A stretch of 35,008 bases of DNA from an uncultured Ignavibacterium sp. GTDB taxonomy: Bacteria > Bacteroidota > Ignavibacteria > Ignavibacteriales > Ignavibacteriaceae. Positions 14,891 through 23,304 of this stretch are shown piece after piece. How positions within the stretch are numbered: position 1 is the stretch's first letter; each line of letters opens with the position of its first letter. Location of the stretch: contig CAKZLD010000114.1 in assembly GCA_937125135.1 (NCBI GenBank), forward strand, positions 1 to 35,008, read 5' to 3'. The notes under the pieces are model-generated. The model worked only from the letters and a program-made list of their open reading frames with translations. It did not search any database and had not been told where the DNA came from. The translations under genes and the position numbers were made by a program.

Positions 14891-17023
14891 ATGCAATCAA
14901 TCTTAAAAAAAATTCTTACGCTCAGTCTCACTATTAATCTTACTATTCTTGCTCAAGGCTATGTCTGTGCAATCGGGGGTGGTTCGGAGAATTATAACGA
15001 TTGGAGTGATGCACCATATAGATGGATAGTTCAAAGAGCAGACAGCGGCAAAATAATAATTATTGATGTTGCTGATGCAACAAACTGGCTACCGAATTAT
15101 TTTATATCTCTTGGAGCAAGTACGGCATACAATAAAACTATTCCGAACGTTGCAACTGCCAATCTCCAATCAACTTATGATGAATTGATTACAGCAAAAG
15201 GAATTTTTATTCGAGGTGGTAATCAGTGGGATTACATCAGATTCTGGAAAGGAACAAAAGTAGATTCAGCAATTCAGTATGTTTTTAATAATGGCGGCGT
15301 TATTGCAGGAACAAGTGCTGGAGCAGCAGTACTTGGCGAGGTTGATTTTACGGCTCAAAGTGGCTCAGCTTATCCTGATGAATCTCTTCTTAATCCTTTC
15401 ATCAGCAAAATGCGTTTCGAATATAATTTTCTTAAACTTGTTCCGAATGTGCTTTTTGATACTCACTTCATTGAAAGAGGAAGACACGGAAGATTAATAG
15501 CGATGATTTATAATCAACATTTCAATTCAGGAAGAGATTTAATCGGAGCTGGAATAGATGACAGAACAGCAATTTGTATTTCGCCAAATGGAATTGGTGA
15601 AGTTATGGGAAGTGGAGCAGTTACGATTTTTTATAAAGATAATTTGACTAACTATGCAGCCTATACTTCTGGCAAATACACAATTGAAAATTTGAAATCA
15701 CATATTCTTACTAAAGGCTGGAAGTTTAATTTTAATACTAAAGAAATTACTTTCATTCCTGAGTCAGCAAAAGATGTTGATATCAACAGAGCATGGCAGA
15801 TGCCACGAACAAGTTTTTATCTTACAGGGAATAATGATATATCGGCAAATCTGAATAATCTCGGCGAATTTCTCTCGAATACTAACTCTTCAAATGTTGT
15901 GGTGATAACTCATCCGGGATTTTCAAATTCAATAACTACTTTAACTAATTATTTGGCTTCAAACAATTACAACTATTCTTTACTTAATATCACAACATCG
16001 AACCTTAATAATCCGATAGAAGCCGCAAAAATCAATAATTCAACTTGCATCGTTTTTGCAGGAGATTCATTAAATGTTTTATCATTATTGAATCAGAATG
16101 GAAATATTGTTGCAAATGAATTTCACAATTCAGTGCAATCAGGTAAATCAATATTTTTCTTTGGTAATGCAGGCAAGATTGCCGGAGGAATTTTTGTTGG
16201 TAATACAGATACTGATTTGTATGCTTCTTATCGCGGTAGAATGACTTTGAATAATGGATTGAATATTTTCGGTGAGCTTGTTTTTCAACCGCTCGTTTTT
16301 GATAATGCAGATTATTACGAAAACAGAATGAGCTCGGTTTTGTGGGGAATGATGAGAAACAGAAAACGAATAGGAATTTATCTTAACGGAACAAATAGAG
16401 TTCAATTTTCTTCAATGGATAAGAGTATCACTGGTTTTGCAACTATTCCTTATGTCATTGTTGATACACGAACAGCAACAAAGGTTGATTCATCAACTTA
16501 TCGAGCAAGTGGAAGTATAGGTCCTCGGCAGGTTGTCGCTTTTGATAATCTTAGATGGTCTTTAACGAATTATCCGACTATAAAATATCTTTTGCAGGTG
16601 GGTAGGTTTGATTATTTAACTGAAGTTGAAAATGAACTCCAACTTGATGTCCCAGCAGATTTTGTATTGTATCAAAATTATCCGAATCCGTTTAATCCAA
16701 TTACAAATATTAAATTTTCTATTCCTACTGTTATACTGAGTTCATCAAAGGATAATGAAGACGTTACTATTCGACAAACTCAGAGTGACAGGTTAATGAA
16801 AACTCAGAGTGAAATGATAAGCCAGACACAAAGAGATATGAAAGTTACTCTCAAAGTTTACGACATCCTTGGTAATGAAGTTGCAACTTTGGTAGATGAG
16901 GAAAAGTTGCCCGGCACTTATGAAGTAAAATTTAACGGAGACAGACTTGCCAGCGGAGTTTACTTTTATAGATTAACATTTGCGGATTTATCGGTAACTA
17001 AAGCGATGATTTTAATAAGATAG
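14891..17023 (+). CDS. secreted two-domain cyanophycinase-like protein with T9SS sorting tail
   Basis: A 710-residue protein. The signal peptide ends near residue 22 (TILAQG); I chose ATG 14891 over the upstream GTG 14843 because it puts the signal sequence at the N-terminus. Domain 1 (about 24-290) is S51: GGNQ (Q112), GTSAGA with S142, DTHFIERGRHGRL (D190, H192) and IDDRTA (D224). Canonical cyanophycinases have DQHF and IDE, so two pocket positions differ. Domain 2 (about 305-575) looks like a degenerate repeat of the same fold: VQSGKSIFFFGNAGKIAGG matches the elbow region, but Ser is replaced by Asn (N426). The T9SS sorting domain starts at about 590 (YQNYPNPFNP) and is split by 38 extra residues (614-651). 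Probably surface-exposed or released. Confidence 0.85.
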   Translation: MQSILKKILTLSLTINLTILAQGYVCAIGGGSENYNDWSDAPYRWIVQRADSGKIIIIDVADATNWLPNYFISLGASTAYNKTIPNVATANLQSTYDELITAKGIFIRGGNQWDYIRFWKGTKVDSAIQYVFNNGGVIAGTSAGAAVLGEVDFTAQSGSAYPDESLLNPFISKMRFEYNFLKLVPNVLFDTHFIERGRHGRLIAMIYNQHFNSGRDLIGAGIDDRTAICISPNGIGEVMGSGAVTIFYKDNLTNYAAYTSGKYTIENLKSHILTKGWKFNFNTKEITFIPESAKDVDINRAWQMPRTSFYLTGNNDISANLNNLGEFLSNTNSSNVVVITHPGFSNSITTLTNYLASNNYNYSLLNITTSNLNNPIEAAKINNSTCIVFAGDSLNVLSLLNQNGNIVANEFHNSVQSGKSIFFFGNAGKIAGGIFVGNTDTDLYASYRGRMTLNNGLNIFGELVFQPLVFDNADYYENRMSSVLWGMMRNRKRIGIYLNGTNRVQFSSMDKSITGFATIPYVIVDTRTATKVDSSTYRASGSIGPRQVVAFDNLRWSLTNYPTIKYLLQVGRFDYLTEVENELQLDVPADFVLYQNYPNPFNPITNIKFSIPTVILSSSKDNEDVTIRQTQSDRLMKTQSEMISQTQRDMKVTLKVYDILGNEVATLVDEEKLPGTYEVKFNGDRLASGVYFYRLTFADLSVTKAMILIR
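16728..16791. repeat. REP-like palindromes, copies B and C, head to head inside a coding region
   Basis: Copy B on the plus strand (16728-16750) reads CTGTTATACTGAG, then TTCATCAAAG. Copy C on the minus strand (16770-16791) reads CTGTCACTCTGAG, then TTTGTCGAA. Both match copy A at 7529 (CTGTCACGCTGAG, then TCGAA). Copy C is closer to copy A and B is worn. ACTCAGAGTGA also recurs at 16778-16788 and 16802-16812. The whole segment 16730-16843 is 114 nt, a multiple of three, and falls between FSIPT and VTLKVYD of the T9SS domain, which are adjacent or nearly so in related sorting domains. Confidence 0.7.
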
Positions 17024-17053
17024 TTTTAGATTAAAATCTTTCTAAAATTTTTT
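17024..17053 (+). terminator. Rho-independent-type terminator after the secreted S51 gene
   Basis: TTTTAGA (17024-17030) pairs with TCTAAAA (17041-17047) and is followed at once by six T (17048-17053). The stem is AT-rich and could be extended inside the loop (AGATT with AATCT). It begins directly after the TAG of the gene, which supports the end of the plus-strand block here. The convergent FAH gene ends at 17126. Confidence 0.6.
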
Positions 17054-17125
17054 CTATTTCATCAACTATGTAAGGAAAATCTTTTTTAAATAGTATTCAA
17101 GCTATCTTCAAAAAATCTTTTAATT

Positions 17126-17785
17126 CTATTTCACACTACATTTTATATTCACCAAATTATCTAAAGAACCCAAAAGCGAATCGCCTTTGTTTACTTTGCT
17201 AACTCCTTTTGGTGTACCTGTAAAAATTATATCGCCGTAGTCGAGAGTCATAATAGAAGAAAGATACTGAACAAGTTCTGCTGGTTTGAAAATCATTTTG
17301 TTAAGTTTTTCTCTTTGCCGTACTTCATCATTTACTTTAAGAATAAGCTCTTCCTCAAAAGTGATTTTATAATTCTCTTTCAAAATAAAATCAGACAAGA
17401 CTGCTGATGTGTCAAAACACTTTGCAATTGTCCAAGGATGCCCTTTCTTTTTCAACACATCCTGAACATCACGAAGAGTCATATCCAAGCCAACGCCATA
17501 ACCAATTATAGCATTTTCCGAGTCTTCTAACGAAGCATCTTTTACAGTTTTTCCAATCAAAAGAAGAAGCTCTATTTCGTGATGCATATCGTTTGAGTAA
17601 TTTGGATAAATTATTTCATCGCCCGAATAAATTATTGAGCTGTTTGGTTTAAGAAACACAACAGGTTTTTCGGGAACCTCATTTCCTAGTTCGTGAATGT
17701 GCTCTACATAATTTCTTCCAACACAAACTATTTTTCCAATCGGTATGGTGGTAGATGAATTTATTATTTTTATTTGTTTTTGCAT
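17126..17785 (-). CDS. fumarylacetoacetate hydrolase (FAH) family protein
   Basis: A 219-residue FAH-fold enzyme of the short acylpyruvase type (YcgM/FAHD1-like). Visible marks are KIVCVGRNYVEHIHELGN at the start, PVVFLKP, the metal-site acids in HHEIELLLLIGK (E and E), GYGVGLDMTLRD and the late GDIIFTGTPKGV. The family cleaves C-C bonds in acylpyruvates or decarboxylates oxaloacetate using Mg2+. Its exact substrate is not known here. It starts 3 nt after the cysS stop and is surely cotranscribed with it; no metabolic reason for that pairing is evident. Length and motifs are complete. Confidence 0.88.
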   Translation of the reverse strand: MQKQIKIINSSTTIPIGKIVCVGRNYVEHIHELGNEVPEKPVVFLKPNSSIIYSGDEIIYPNYSNDMHHEIELLLLIGKTVKDASLEDSENAIIGYGVGLDMTLRDVQDVLKKKGHPWTIAKCFDTSAVLSDFILKENYKITFEEELILKVNDEVRQREKLNKMIFKPAELVQYLSSIMTLDYGDIIFTGTPKGVSKVNKGDSLLGSLDNLVNIKCSVK

Positions 17786-17788
17786 CGG

Positions 17789-19192
17789 TTATTTTTTCAC
17801 TTTCTTATATGTTGATCCTTCTTTTGAGTCTTGAAGAATAATACCAAGATTTTTTAATTCATCTCTTATTTTATCGGAAAGGGTGTAATTCTTTTCGAGC
17901 TTTGCATCAAGTCTAAGTTTAATCAGTAATTGAATAAGCTCATCCTCAAGAGATGGAGAAGATTGACTTTGCGTGCTTATCAATCCGAAAATTCCTTCAG
18001 CAGTTTTATCAAGAAAATCTTTTGCTCCGAAAAGGAAATCCTTGTTAAAATTATTTTCTGAAATTATTCGATTAACTTCTCTGCTGAAATCGAATAGAAC
18101 AGCAACTGCAGAGGCAGTATTGAGGTCATCATCCATTGCATTTTCAAAATCATCATACCACTTTCTGAAATCATAGTTAAGCTCTGATTTTGTTTCAAAG
18201 TTTTTCTTTATTTCTTCAAGAATTCGTTCATAAGTGTTTGATAATTTTTCCACACCTTTTTCGGCTGCGCGTATCAGTTCATCACTGAAGTTCAAAGGAC
18301 CTCTGTAATGTGCCTGAGCAAAAAATAATCGGATTGCTTCCGTCGAAAAAGATTTCAGGATTTCTCTTGCAGTGAAGAAGTTGCCAAGTGATTTTGACAT
18401 CTTTTCTTCATTGATATTGAGGAAACCAAAATGAATCCAGTATTTAACAAAAGGTTTTTCGTTCGCAGCTTCACTTTGAGCAATTTCATTTTCGTGATGA
18501 GGGAAGATTAAATCGTGTCCGCCTGCGTGAATATCGAATGATTCTCCGAGTAATTTACAGCTCATAGCAGAGCACTCAATATGCCAACCGGGACGCCCTT
18601 TGCCCCAAGGACTTTCCCAATATGGTTCTCCTTCTTTTGCTTTTTTCCACAGTGCGAAATCAAGTGGATGTTTTTTCTCTTCATTAACTTCAACTCTTGC
18701 ACCTGCTTCTAAATCTTCAATTCTTTTTCCGCTGAGCTTTCCATACTCCTGAAACTTTGAAACATCATAGAAAACATTACCATCAACATTATATGCAATT
18801 CCTTTGGCTTCAAGTTTTTTTATCATATCAATCATCTCGTTCATATATTCAGTAGCTTTTGGATGATTGCTTGCACGTTTTACTTTCAACTTATCAATGT
18901 CTTTAAAGAACTCGCTTATGTAAAATTCAGAAACTTCTTTTGCTGATTTATTTTCTTCATTAGCTTTTTTTATAATTTTATCATCAACATCGGTGAGGTT
19001 CATTATGAAAGTTACGTTATAACCTTTGTACTCAAGATATTTTCTTACAATATCAGACATAATAAACGAGCGAGCATTACCAATATGGAAATAGTCATAA
19101 ACAGTGGGTCCGCACATATAAATTTTCACATTAGGTGGATTGAGCGGAACGAACTCTTCTTTTTGTTTAGTTAGTGTGTTGTAAATTTTCAT
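17789..19192 (-). CDS. cysS: cysteinyl-tRNA synthetase
   Basis: A 467-residue class I aminoacyl-tRNA synthetase that charges tRNA-Cys in the cytosol. C27 in KIYMCGPTVYD is a zinc ligand, with C207 (GWHIECSAMSC), H232 and E234 (FPHHENEIAQ). The signature loops are HIGN at 36-39 and KMSKS at 264-268, and GGHDLIFPHHENE is diagnostic for CysRS. The C-terminal helical anticodon region ends in a DALR-like segment (LDAKLEKNYTLSDKIRDEL). Length matches the family. The start is the ATG at 19190-19192 with MKIYNTLT, typical of the family. The FAH gene follows after 3 nt. Confidence 0.97.
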   Translation of the reverse strand: MKIYNTLTKQKEEFVPLNPPNVKIYMCGPTVYDYFHIGNARSFIMSDIVRKYLEYKGYNVTFIMNLTDVDDKIIKKANEENKSAKEVSEFYISEFFKDIDKLKVKRASNHPKATEYMNEMIDMIKKLEAKGIAYNVDGNVFYDVSKFQEYGKLSGKRIEDLEAGARVEVNEEKKHPLDFALWKKAKEGEPYWESPWGKGRPGWHIECSAMSCKLLGESFDIHAGGHDLIFPHHENEIAQSEAANEKPFVKYWIHFGFLNINEEKMSKSLGNFFTAREILKSFSTEAIRLFFAQAHYRGPLNFSDELIRAAEKGVEKLSNTYERILEEIKKNFETKSELNYDFRKWYDDFENAMDDDLNTASAVAVLFDFSREVNRIISENNFNKDFLFGAKDFLDKTAEGIFGLISTQSQSSPSLEDELIQLLIKLRLDAKLEKNYTLSDKIRDELKNLGIILQDSKEGSTYKKVKK

Positions 19193-19272
19193 TTCAATTC
19201 AAAATAATTCTAATGCAAATATAAATAGTAATCAGGTGTGTTCAGATGGAGACGAGATAACCGATTGGTTAA

Positions 19273-20007
19273 TTAAAAATTAGTTTCCAAACTTTTCATT
19301 ATTCCAATATTTCCACGGTTACCTAAAAAACTTATCCAATAAATATTGTCTCTGTGCTGATATGATAATATTGGAGAAATGCCTCCAGGATATCCGACAT
19401 TTAATTGCAAGTTGAAGATTGAAGAGTTTTGAAATCGATAAGAACTAAATAAGAAAATGTTCAGATTGGTAGAAGCCCAACCTCTGTCAGAATCAATAAC
19501 TCCCTGAGATTTGGCAGAGTTTCTGAAATCAAGAAATTCACCCGTTTCGAGTCCTGCTAAAAAATCTATTCCTGAGCCAAGCTTGAAGTCATCAAACTTA
19601 AAATTCAACCCAAGTTTTATATTTCCCAGAAGTCCGGTGCCCCATTTTCTACCATCATAATCAATGTCGGTGTAATTAGCTCCTTGTTTAGGACCCAAAC
19701 CATTTACTTTGTAGTACCCGCCGAAAGCAATTATAGAAGTGTTTGAGAATGAATTTTCTTTTGTGGACACATAACTGTAATTTAGTCTCAGTAGTGCCAA
19801 GTCCTCCTTATCGTAATTCCCTTTGGAATATCTTAAATCTGCACCGATGAATTTGTTCAATTTAACGCTATCGTGGAGGCTTTCGTAAATAATAGGAGTC
19901 GGAGAATTATAGTTAATTAAAGAATCATACACTCTTTTATTACAGCCGTTACCAGCAAAAAGAAAATAAGCAAGAAAGGAAAGAAGAATAAAATGAGTTT
20001 TTTTCAT
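19273..20007 (-). CDS. outer-membrane/surface protein of unknown function with signal peptide
   Basis: A 244-residue protein with a signal sequence (MKKTHFILLSFLAYFLFAGNGC). The Cys after AGNG could be lipidated, but the residue at -3 is Gly, so the lipobox is poor. The mature part has alternating aromatic and polar strands (LALLRLNYSYVST, KLGLNFKFDDFKLG, NIFLFSSYRFQNSS, NLQLNVGYPGG) and looks like a small beta-barrel of perhaps eight strands. I do not recognise the family. It reads away from the divergent methyltransferase gene, whose start is about 50 bp away, and probably shares that intergenic promoter region. Confidence 0.65.
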   Translation of the reverse strand: MKKTHFILLSFLAYFLFAGNGCNKRVYDSLINYNSPTPIIYESLHDSVKLNKFIGADLRYSKGNYDKEDLALLRLNYSYVSTKENSFSNTSIIAFGGYYKVNGLGPKQGANYTDIDYDGRKWGTGLLGNIKLGLNFKFDDFKLGSGIDFLAGLETGEFLDFRNSAKSQGVIDSDRGWASTNLNIFLFSSYRFQNSSIFNLQLNVGYPGGISPILSYQHRDNIYWISFLGNRGNIGIMKSLETNF

Positions 20008-20054
20008 AGTTCAAAAATAAATAAACTATTTTTGTGAAGTTTAGGAAAAAGTAT

Positions 20055-21503
20055 ATGAAAATAAAAAGAGGCGAAATAGTTAAATTAAAGATTTCAAAGT
20101 ATGCGTTTGAAGGGAAGGGAATTGCAAAAGTCTGTAAAGAAAAATTACTTGGATTAGCTGATAATGGAGAAGAGAACTACGTTGTCTTTGTTGAAAATTC
20201 TTATCCCGGCGATGTTGTAAAAGCAGGCTTGAGAAAAATTAAAAACTCTTATGCTGAAGCATTTACTGTTGAACTAATTGAACCTTCGGATTTGCGAGTA
20301 GCTGCAAAGTGCAAACATTTTGGAACTTGTGGCGGATGCAAGCAGCAAGATTTGAATTATGATCATCAACTGAATTTCAAACAACTGCAGGTTCAGGAAG
20401 TTTTTAGAAACATTGCCGGAATGAAAGATATTAAAATTGAAAGCATCATTCCGTCTGAAAAAATTTTTGGTTATAGAAACAAAGTTGAATTTTCTTTCGG
20501 CGATTTAAGATGGTTGACAAAAGATGAGCTTCAGTCGAATGAAAAGATAGAAAGAGATTTTGCACTTGGCTTCCACATTCCGAAAATCTATGATAAAGTT
20601 TTGGACATTGAAAAATGTTTTCTTATTTCAGATTTAGGAAATGAGATTTTGAGTTTTGTTCGTGATTTCTTTAAATCTGAAAATGTTAAACCATATTCTC
20701 AGAAAACTCATACAGGTTTTTTACGAAATTTGGTTATTCGTCAATCTTTTCACACAAATGATTTGATGGTAAATCTAGTTACTTTCGACGATAACGAATC
20801 TTTAATGAGAAAATTTACAGAGTTTCTCGTGAACAAGTTTTCGCAAGTTACAACGATTGTTAACAACATAAGTAAAAAACTCTCTCAGGTTGCAATTGGT
20901 GATTATGAAAAAGTTCTTTTTGGTTCGGGATACATTTATGATTTTATTGGTAATTACAAATTCAGAATAAGTTCAAATTCATTTTTTCAGACAAACACAT
21001 TGCAGGCAGAGAAATTGTATCAGACCGCAGTTGATTTTGCTGAGTTTAAGAAAGACGAAATTGTTTATGATTTATATGCTGGTGCTGGAACGATAACCTT
21101 GTTTGCTTCAGAGTATGTGAAAGAAATTTATGGATTCGAATCTAATCTCTCTGCTGTAGAAGATGCCGAATACAATGCTAAGCTGAACAATGTTATCAAT
21201 ACTAAATTCTTTGAGGTGAATTTGTATAAAAGTTTTCTGCCGTTAGTAGAGAGAAATAAATTACCAAAACCCGACACTATCATTATTGACCCGCCAAGAA
21301 GCGGAATGCATACAAATACTGTTGATGATGTAATTCAGCTTGCTCCTAAGAAAATTGTTTATGTAAGTTGTAATCCTGCAACACAGGCAAGAGATGTAAG
21401 AATGTTTTTAGAAAATGGATATAAGCTGATTAAGATGAAACCTGTTGATATGTTCCCGCATACTTATCACATTGAAAATGTAGTATTGATGAGCAAAGAC
21501 TAA
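20055..21503 (+). CDS. 23S rRNA (uracil-5-)-methyltransferase, RlmD/TrmA family
   Basis: A 482-residue SAM-dependent RNA m5U methyltransferase. An N-terminal TRAM domain (about 5-75) is followed by a 4Fe-4S site, C86, C92 and C95 in CKHFGTCGGC plus a later Cys (near 190, IEKCF). The Rossmann domain has DLYAGAGTITLFA. The catalytic end shows IIDPPRSGMH and the nucleophilic Cys in YVSCNPATQARD. The likely target is a uridine in 23S rRNA, but RlmC, RlmD and TrmA cannot be separated by eye. I chose ATG 20055 because AGGAAAAAG precedes it; a GTG at 20034 is the alternative. The last 4 nt overlap the convergent msrA gene. Confidence 0.9.
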   Translation: MKIKRGEIVKLKISKYAFEGKGIAKVCKEKLLGLADNGEENYVVFVENSYPGDVVKAGLRKIKNSYAEAFTVELIEPSDLRVAAKCKHFGTCGGCKQQDLNYDHQLNFKQLQVQEVFRNIAGMKDIKIESIIPSEKIFGYRNKVEFSFGDLRWLTKDELQSNEKIERDFALGFHIPKIYDKVLDIEKCFLISDLGNEILSFVRDFFKSENVKPYSQKTHTGFLRNLVIRQSFHTNDLMVNLVTFDDNESLMRKFTEFLVNKFSQVTTIVNNISKKLSQVAIGDYEKVLFGSGYIYDFIGNYKFRISSNSFFQTNTLQAEKLYQTAVDFAEFKKDEIVYDLYAGAGTITLFASEYVKEIYGFESNLSAVEDAEYNAKLNNVINTKFFEVNLYKSFLPLVERNKLPKPDTIIIDPPRSGMHTNTVDDVIQLAPKKIVYVSCNPATQARDVRMFLENGYKLIKMKPVDMFPHTYHIENVVLMSKD

Positions 21504-22144
21504 TTTTTCTTTAGTTTGTCTTTGAATATCTTTTCAAACTTTTCAACTTTGGGAGTAATTACAAAAGCACAGTATCCTTGATATGGATTTCTTTCATAAT
21601 AATCCTGATGATAATCTTCTGCAGGATAGAACTTTTTGAATTCAACAATTTCGGTAACAATAGGATTTTGCCAGATTTTTTCTTCTTCAAGTTTTTGCTT
21701 GTAAAATTCAGCTAATTGTTTCTGCTCCTCATCGTGGTAAAAGATTATTGAACGATATTGAGGACCGATATCATTTCCTTGTCGGTTTGGTGTGGTTGGG
21801 TCGTGTGTTTTCCAGAAAATTTCGAGTAATTCATCGTAAGTGATTATGGTTGGATCATACTTAATTTGAGTGCACTCTGCATGTCCGGTTGTACCTGTTG
21901 TAACTTGTTTGTAAGAAGGATTTTCGACTGTACCGCCTGAATAACCAGACATCACATCAACGACTCCATTAACTCTTTCAAAAATTGCTTCGGTACACCA
22001 GAAACAACCCGAACCGAAAGTTGCAACTTTCAGATTTGAACTCTCTCCTACCATAATTTTGTCCTTTATTTCTTTACCCTGACAATTCGATAAGGAAATT
22101 GTCAAAGGTAGAATTAAAATTATTTTGTGAATTAGATTTCTCAT
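21500..22144 (-). CDS. msrA: peptide methionine sulfoxide reductase MsrA, exported form
   Basis: A 214-residue protein that reduces methionine-S-sulfoxide in proteins. The catalytic motif GCFWC has its nucleophile at C47. The substrate pocket residues are in SGYSGGTVENPSY and TTGHAE, and YHQDYYERNPYQGYC carries the resolving Cys. A signal sequence precedes it (ILPLTISLSNC), with C21 possibly lipidated, so it acts in the periplasm. The ATG at 22142-22144 (MRNLIHK) is preferred to the TTG three codons upstream. No MsrB domain is fused. The gene ends tail to tail with the rRNA methyltransferase, with 4 nt shared. Confidence 0.93.
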   Translation of the reverse strand: MRNLIHKIILILPLTISLSNCQGKEIKDKIMVGESSNLKVATFGSGCFWCTEAIFERVNGVVDVMSGYSGGTVENPSYKQVTTGTTGHAECTQIKYDPTIITYDELLEIFWKTHDPTTPNRQGNDIGPQYRSIIFYHDEEQKQLAEFYKQKLEEEKIWQNPIVTEIVEFKKFYPAEDYHQDYYERNPYQGYCAFVITPKVEKFEKIFKDKLKKN

Positions 22145-22248
22145 ATTCTTCAAACAGAATAATGAAAAGAATCGTTCATAATATGATGAAATTACTCGTA
22201 ATAATTGGTTTTGTTTAATTTAATGTAGTAGTTAAAATATTTTTTATT

Positions 22249-23304
22249 ATGAAAAACAGTCTAATAAAACTCTTTAAATCACCTGAAAGAAATCAGGTTG
22301 CAGATTTACTTAAAGGTATTGCAGTAATATTTATGATTCAGGTTCACATAACTGAAAAGCTTTTGCAGTTAAAAATTCAGGAGGAAACTTTTGGAGTCAT
22401 TTCACTTTTTCTTGGAGGAACTCCTGCCGCACCTGTTTTTATGTTTGTTATGGGCTATTTCCTCTCTGCGAAAAAAAATCTCTATTACTTTCTTGAGCGT
22501 GGTATAATACTTTTTCTTGGTGGAATTTTATTAAACATTGGTCTGAACTTTTACTATCTGATTTTATATTTTCAGAATCAGATTATCAATGAAAATCCGC
22601 TTGAATACATTTTCGGTGTTGATATTCTACCTTTTGCCGGATTAAGTTTAATTATCATCGGTCTTGTTAAAGAGTTCTTTGGGGAGAAATATTATTTGTA
22701 TCTGTCCCTTGCTGTTATTGTTGCCTTATTATCTGAATTTATTCCGCAGTTAAATTCTGATGTAAATCCGTGGCTAAGATATGTTCTGTCATTTGTTTAT
22801 GGATGTTCGGATTGGTCTTACTTTCCGATTTTTCCGTGGTTGTTTTATCCGCTTGTTGGTTTTTCCTTCAAATTATTTTCTGAAAAATATTTTTATAGAA
22901 ACAGACCAATAATATTTGTTCCAGCGTTAATTTATCTCGTTGTGTTTGCATATGATAGTTTCAACCAAATAGTAGTTTTAGAGAATTACTATCATCACGG
23001 AATAATGCTTGCAATGTGGAATTTTTCGTTTATGGTGATTTGGGTTTCTCTGTTTGAAATAATTGAGAAGAAGATTGGAAATTTGTTGCCAATAATTTAT
23101 CTGAAATGGATCGGAAAAAACGTTACTGTAATTTACGTTTTTCAATGGCTGATAATAGGAAATCTATCAGCGATTTTTTATGACTCACAAAATGAAACAC
23201 AATTCTTTATCTGGTTTGTAATCATTCTTGTCTCTGTTTCAATTTTGACTTATATGTATGAAAGAAATAACAAGAAAAAACTTGAAATGCGGACTAATGA
23301 ATAA
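22249..23304 (+). CDS. DUF1624 / heparan-alpha-glucosaminide N-acetyltransferase-like membrane protein
   Basis: A 351-residue protein with about ten membrane helices. The first helix region has the DLLKGIAVIFMIQVHITEKLL pattern with a His in the membrane, then FLGGTPAAPVFMFVMGYFLS, both typical of the DUF1624/HGSNAT group. In that group the His takes part in transmembrane acyl transfer from acetyl-CoA. The biological acceptor in bacteria is generally unknown. The end overlaps the rsmI start by 8 nt, so the two are cotranscribed. The start ATG at 22249 follows an AT-rich leader without a strong ribosome binding site. Confidence 0.75.
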   Translation: MKNSLIKLFKSPERNQVADLLKGIAVIFMIQVHITEKLLQLKIQEETFGVISLFLGGTPAAPVFMFVMGYFLSAKKNLYYFLERGIILFLGGILLNIGLNFYYLILYFQNQIINENPLEYIFGVDILPFAGLSLIIIGLVKEFFGEKYYLYLSLAVIVALLSEFIPQLNSDVNPWLRYVLSFVYGCSDWSYFPIFPWLFYPLVGFSFKLFSEKYFYRNRPIIFVPALIYLVVFAYDSFNQIVVLENYYHHGIMLAMWNFSFMVIWVSLFEIIEKKIGNLLPIIYLKWIGKNVTVIYVFQWLIIGNLSAIFYDSQNETQFFIWFVIILVSVSILTYMYERNNKKKLEMRTNE

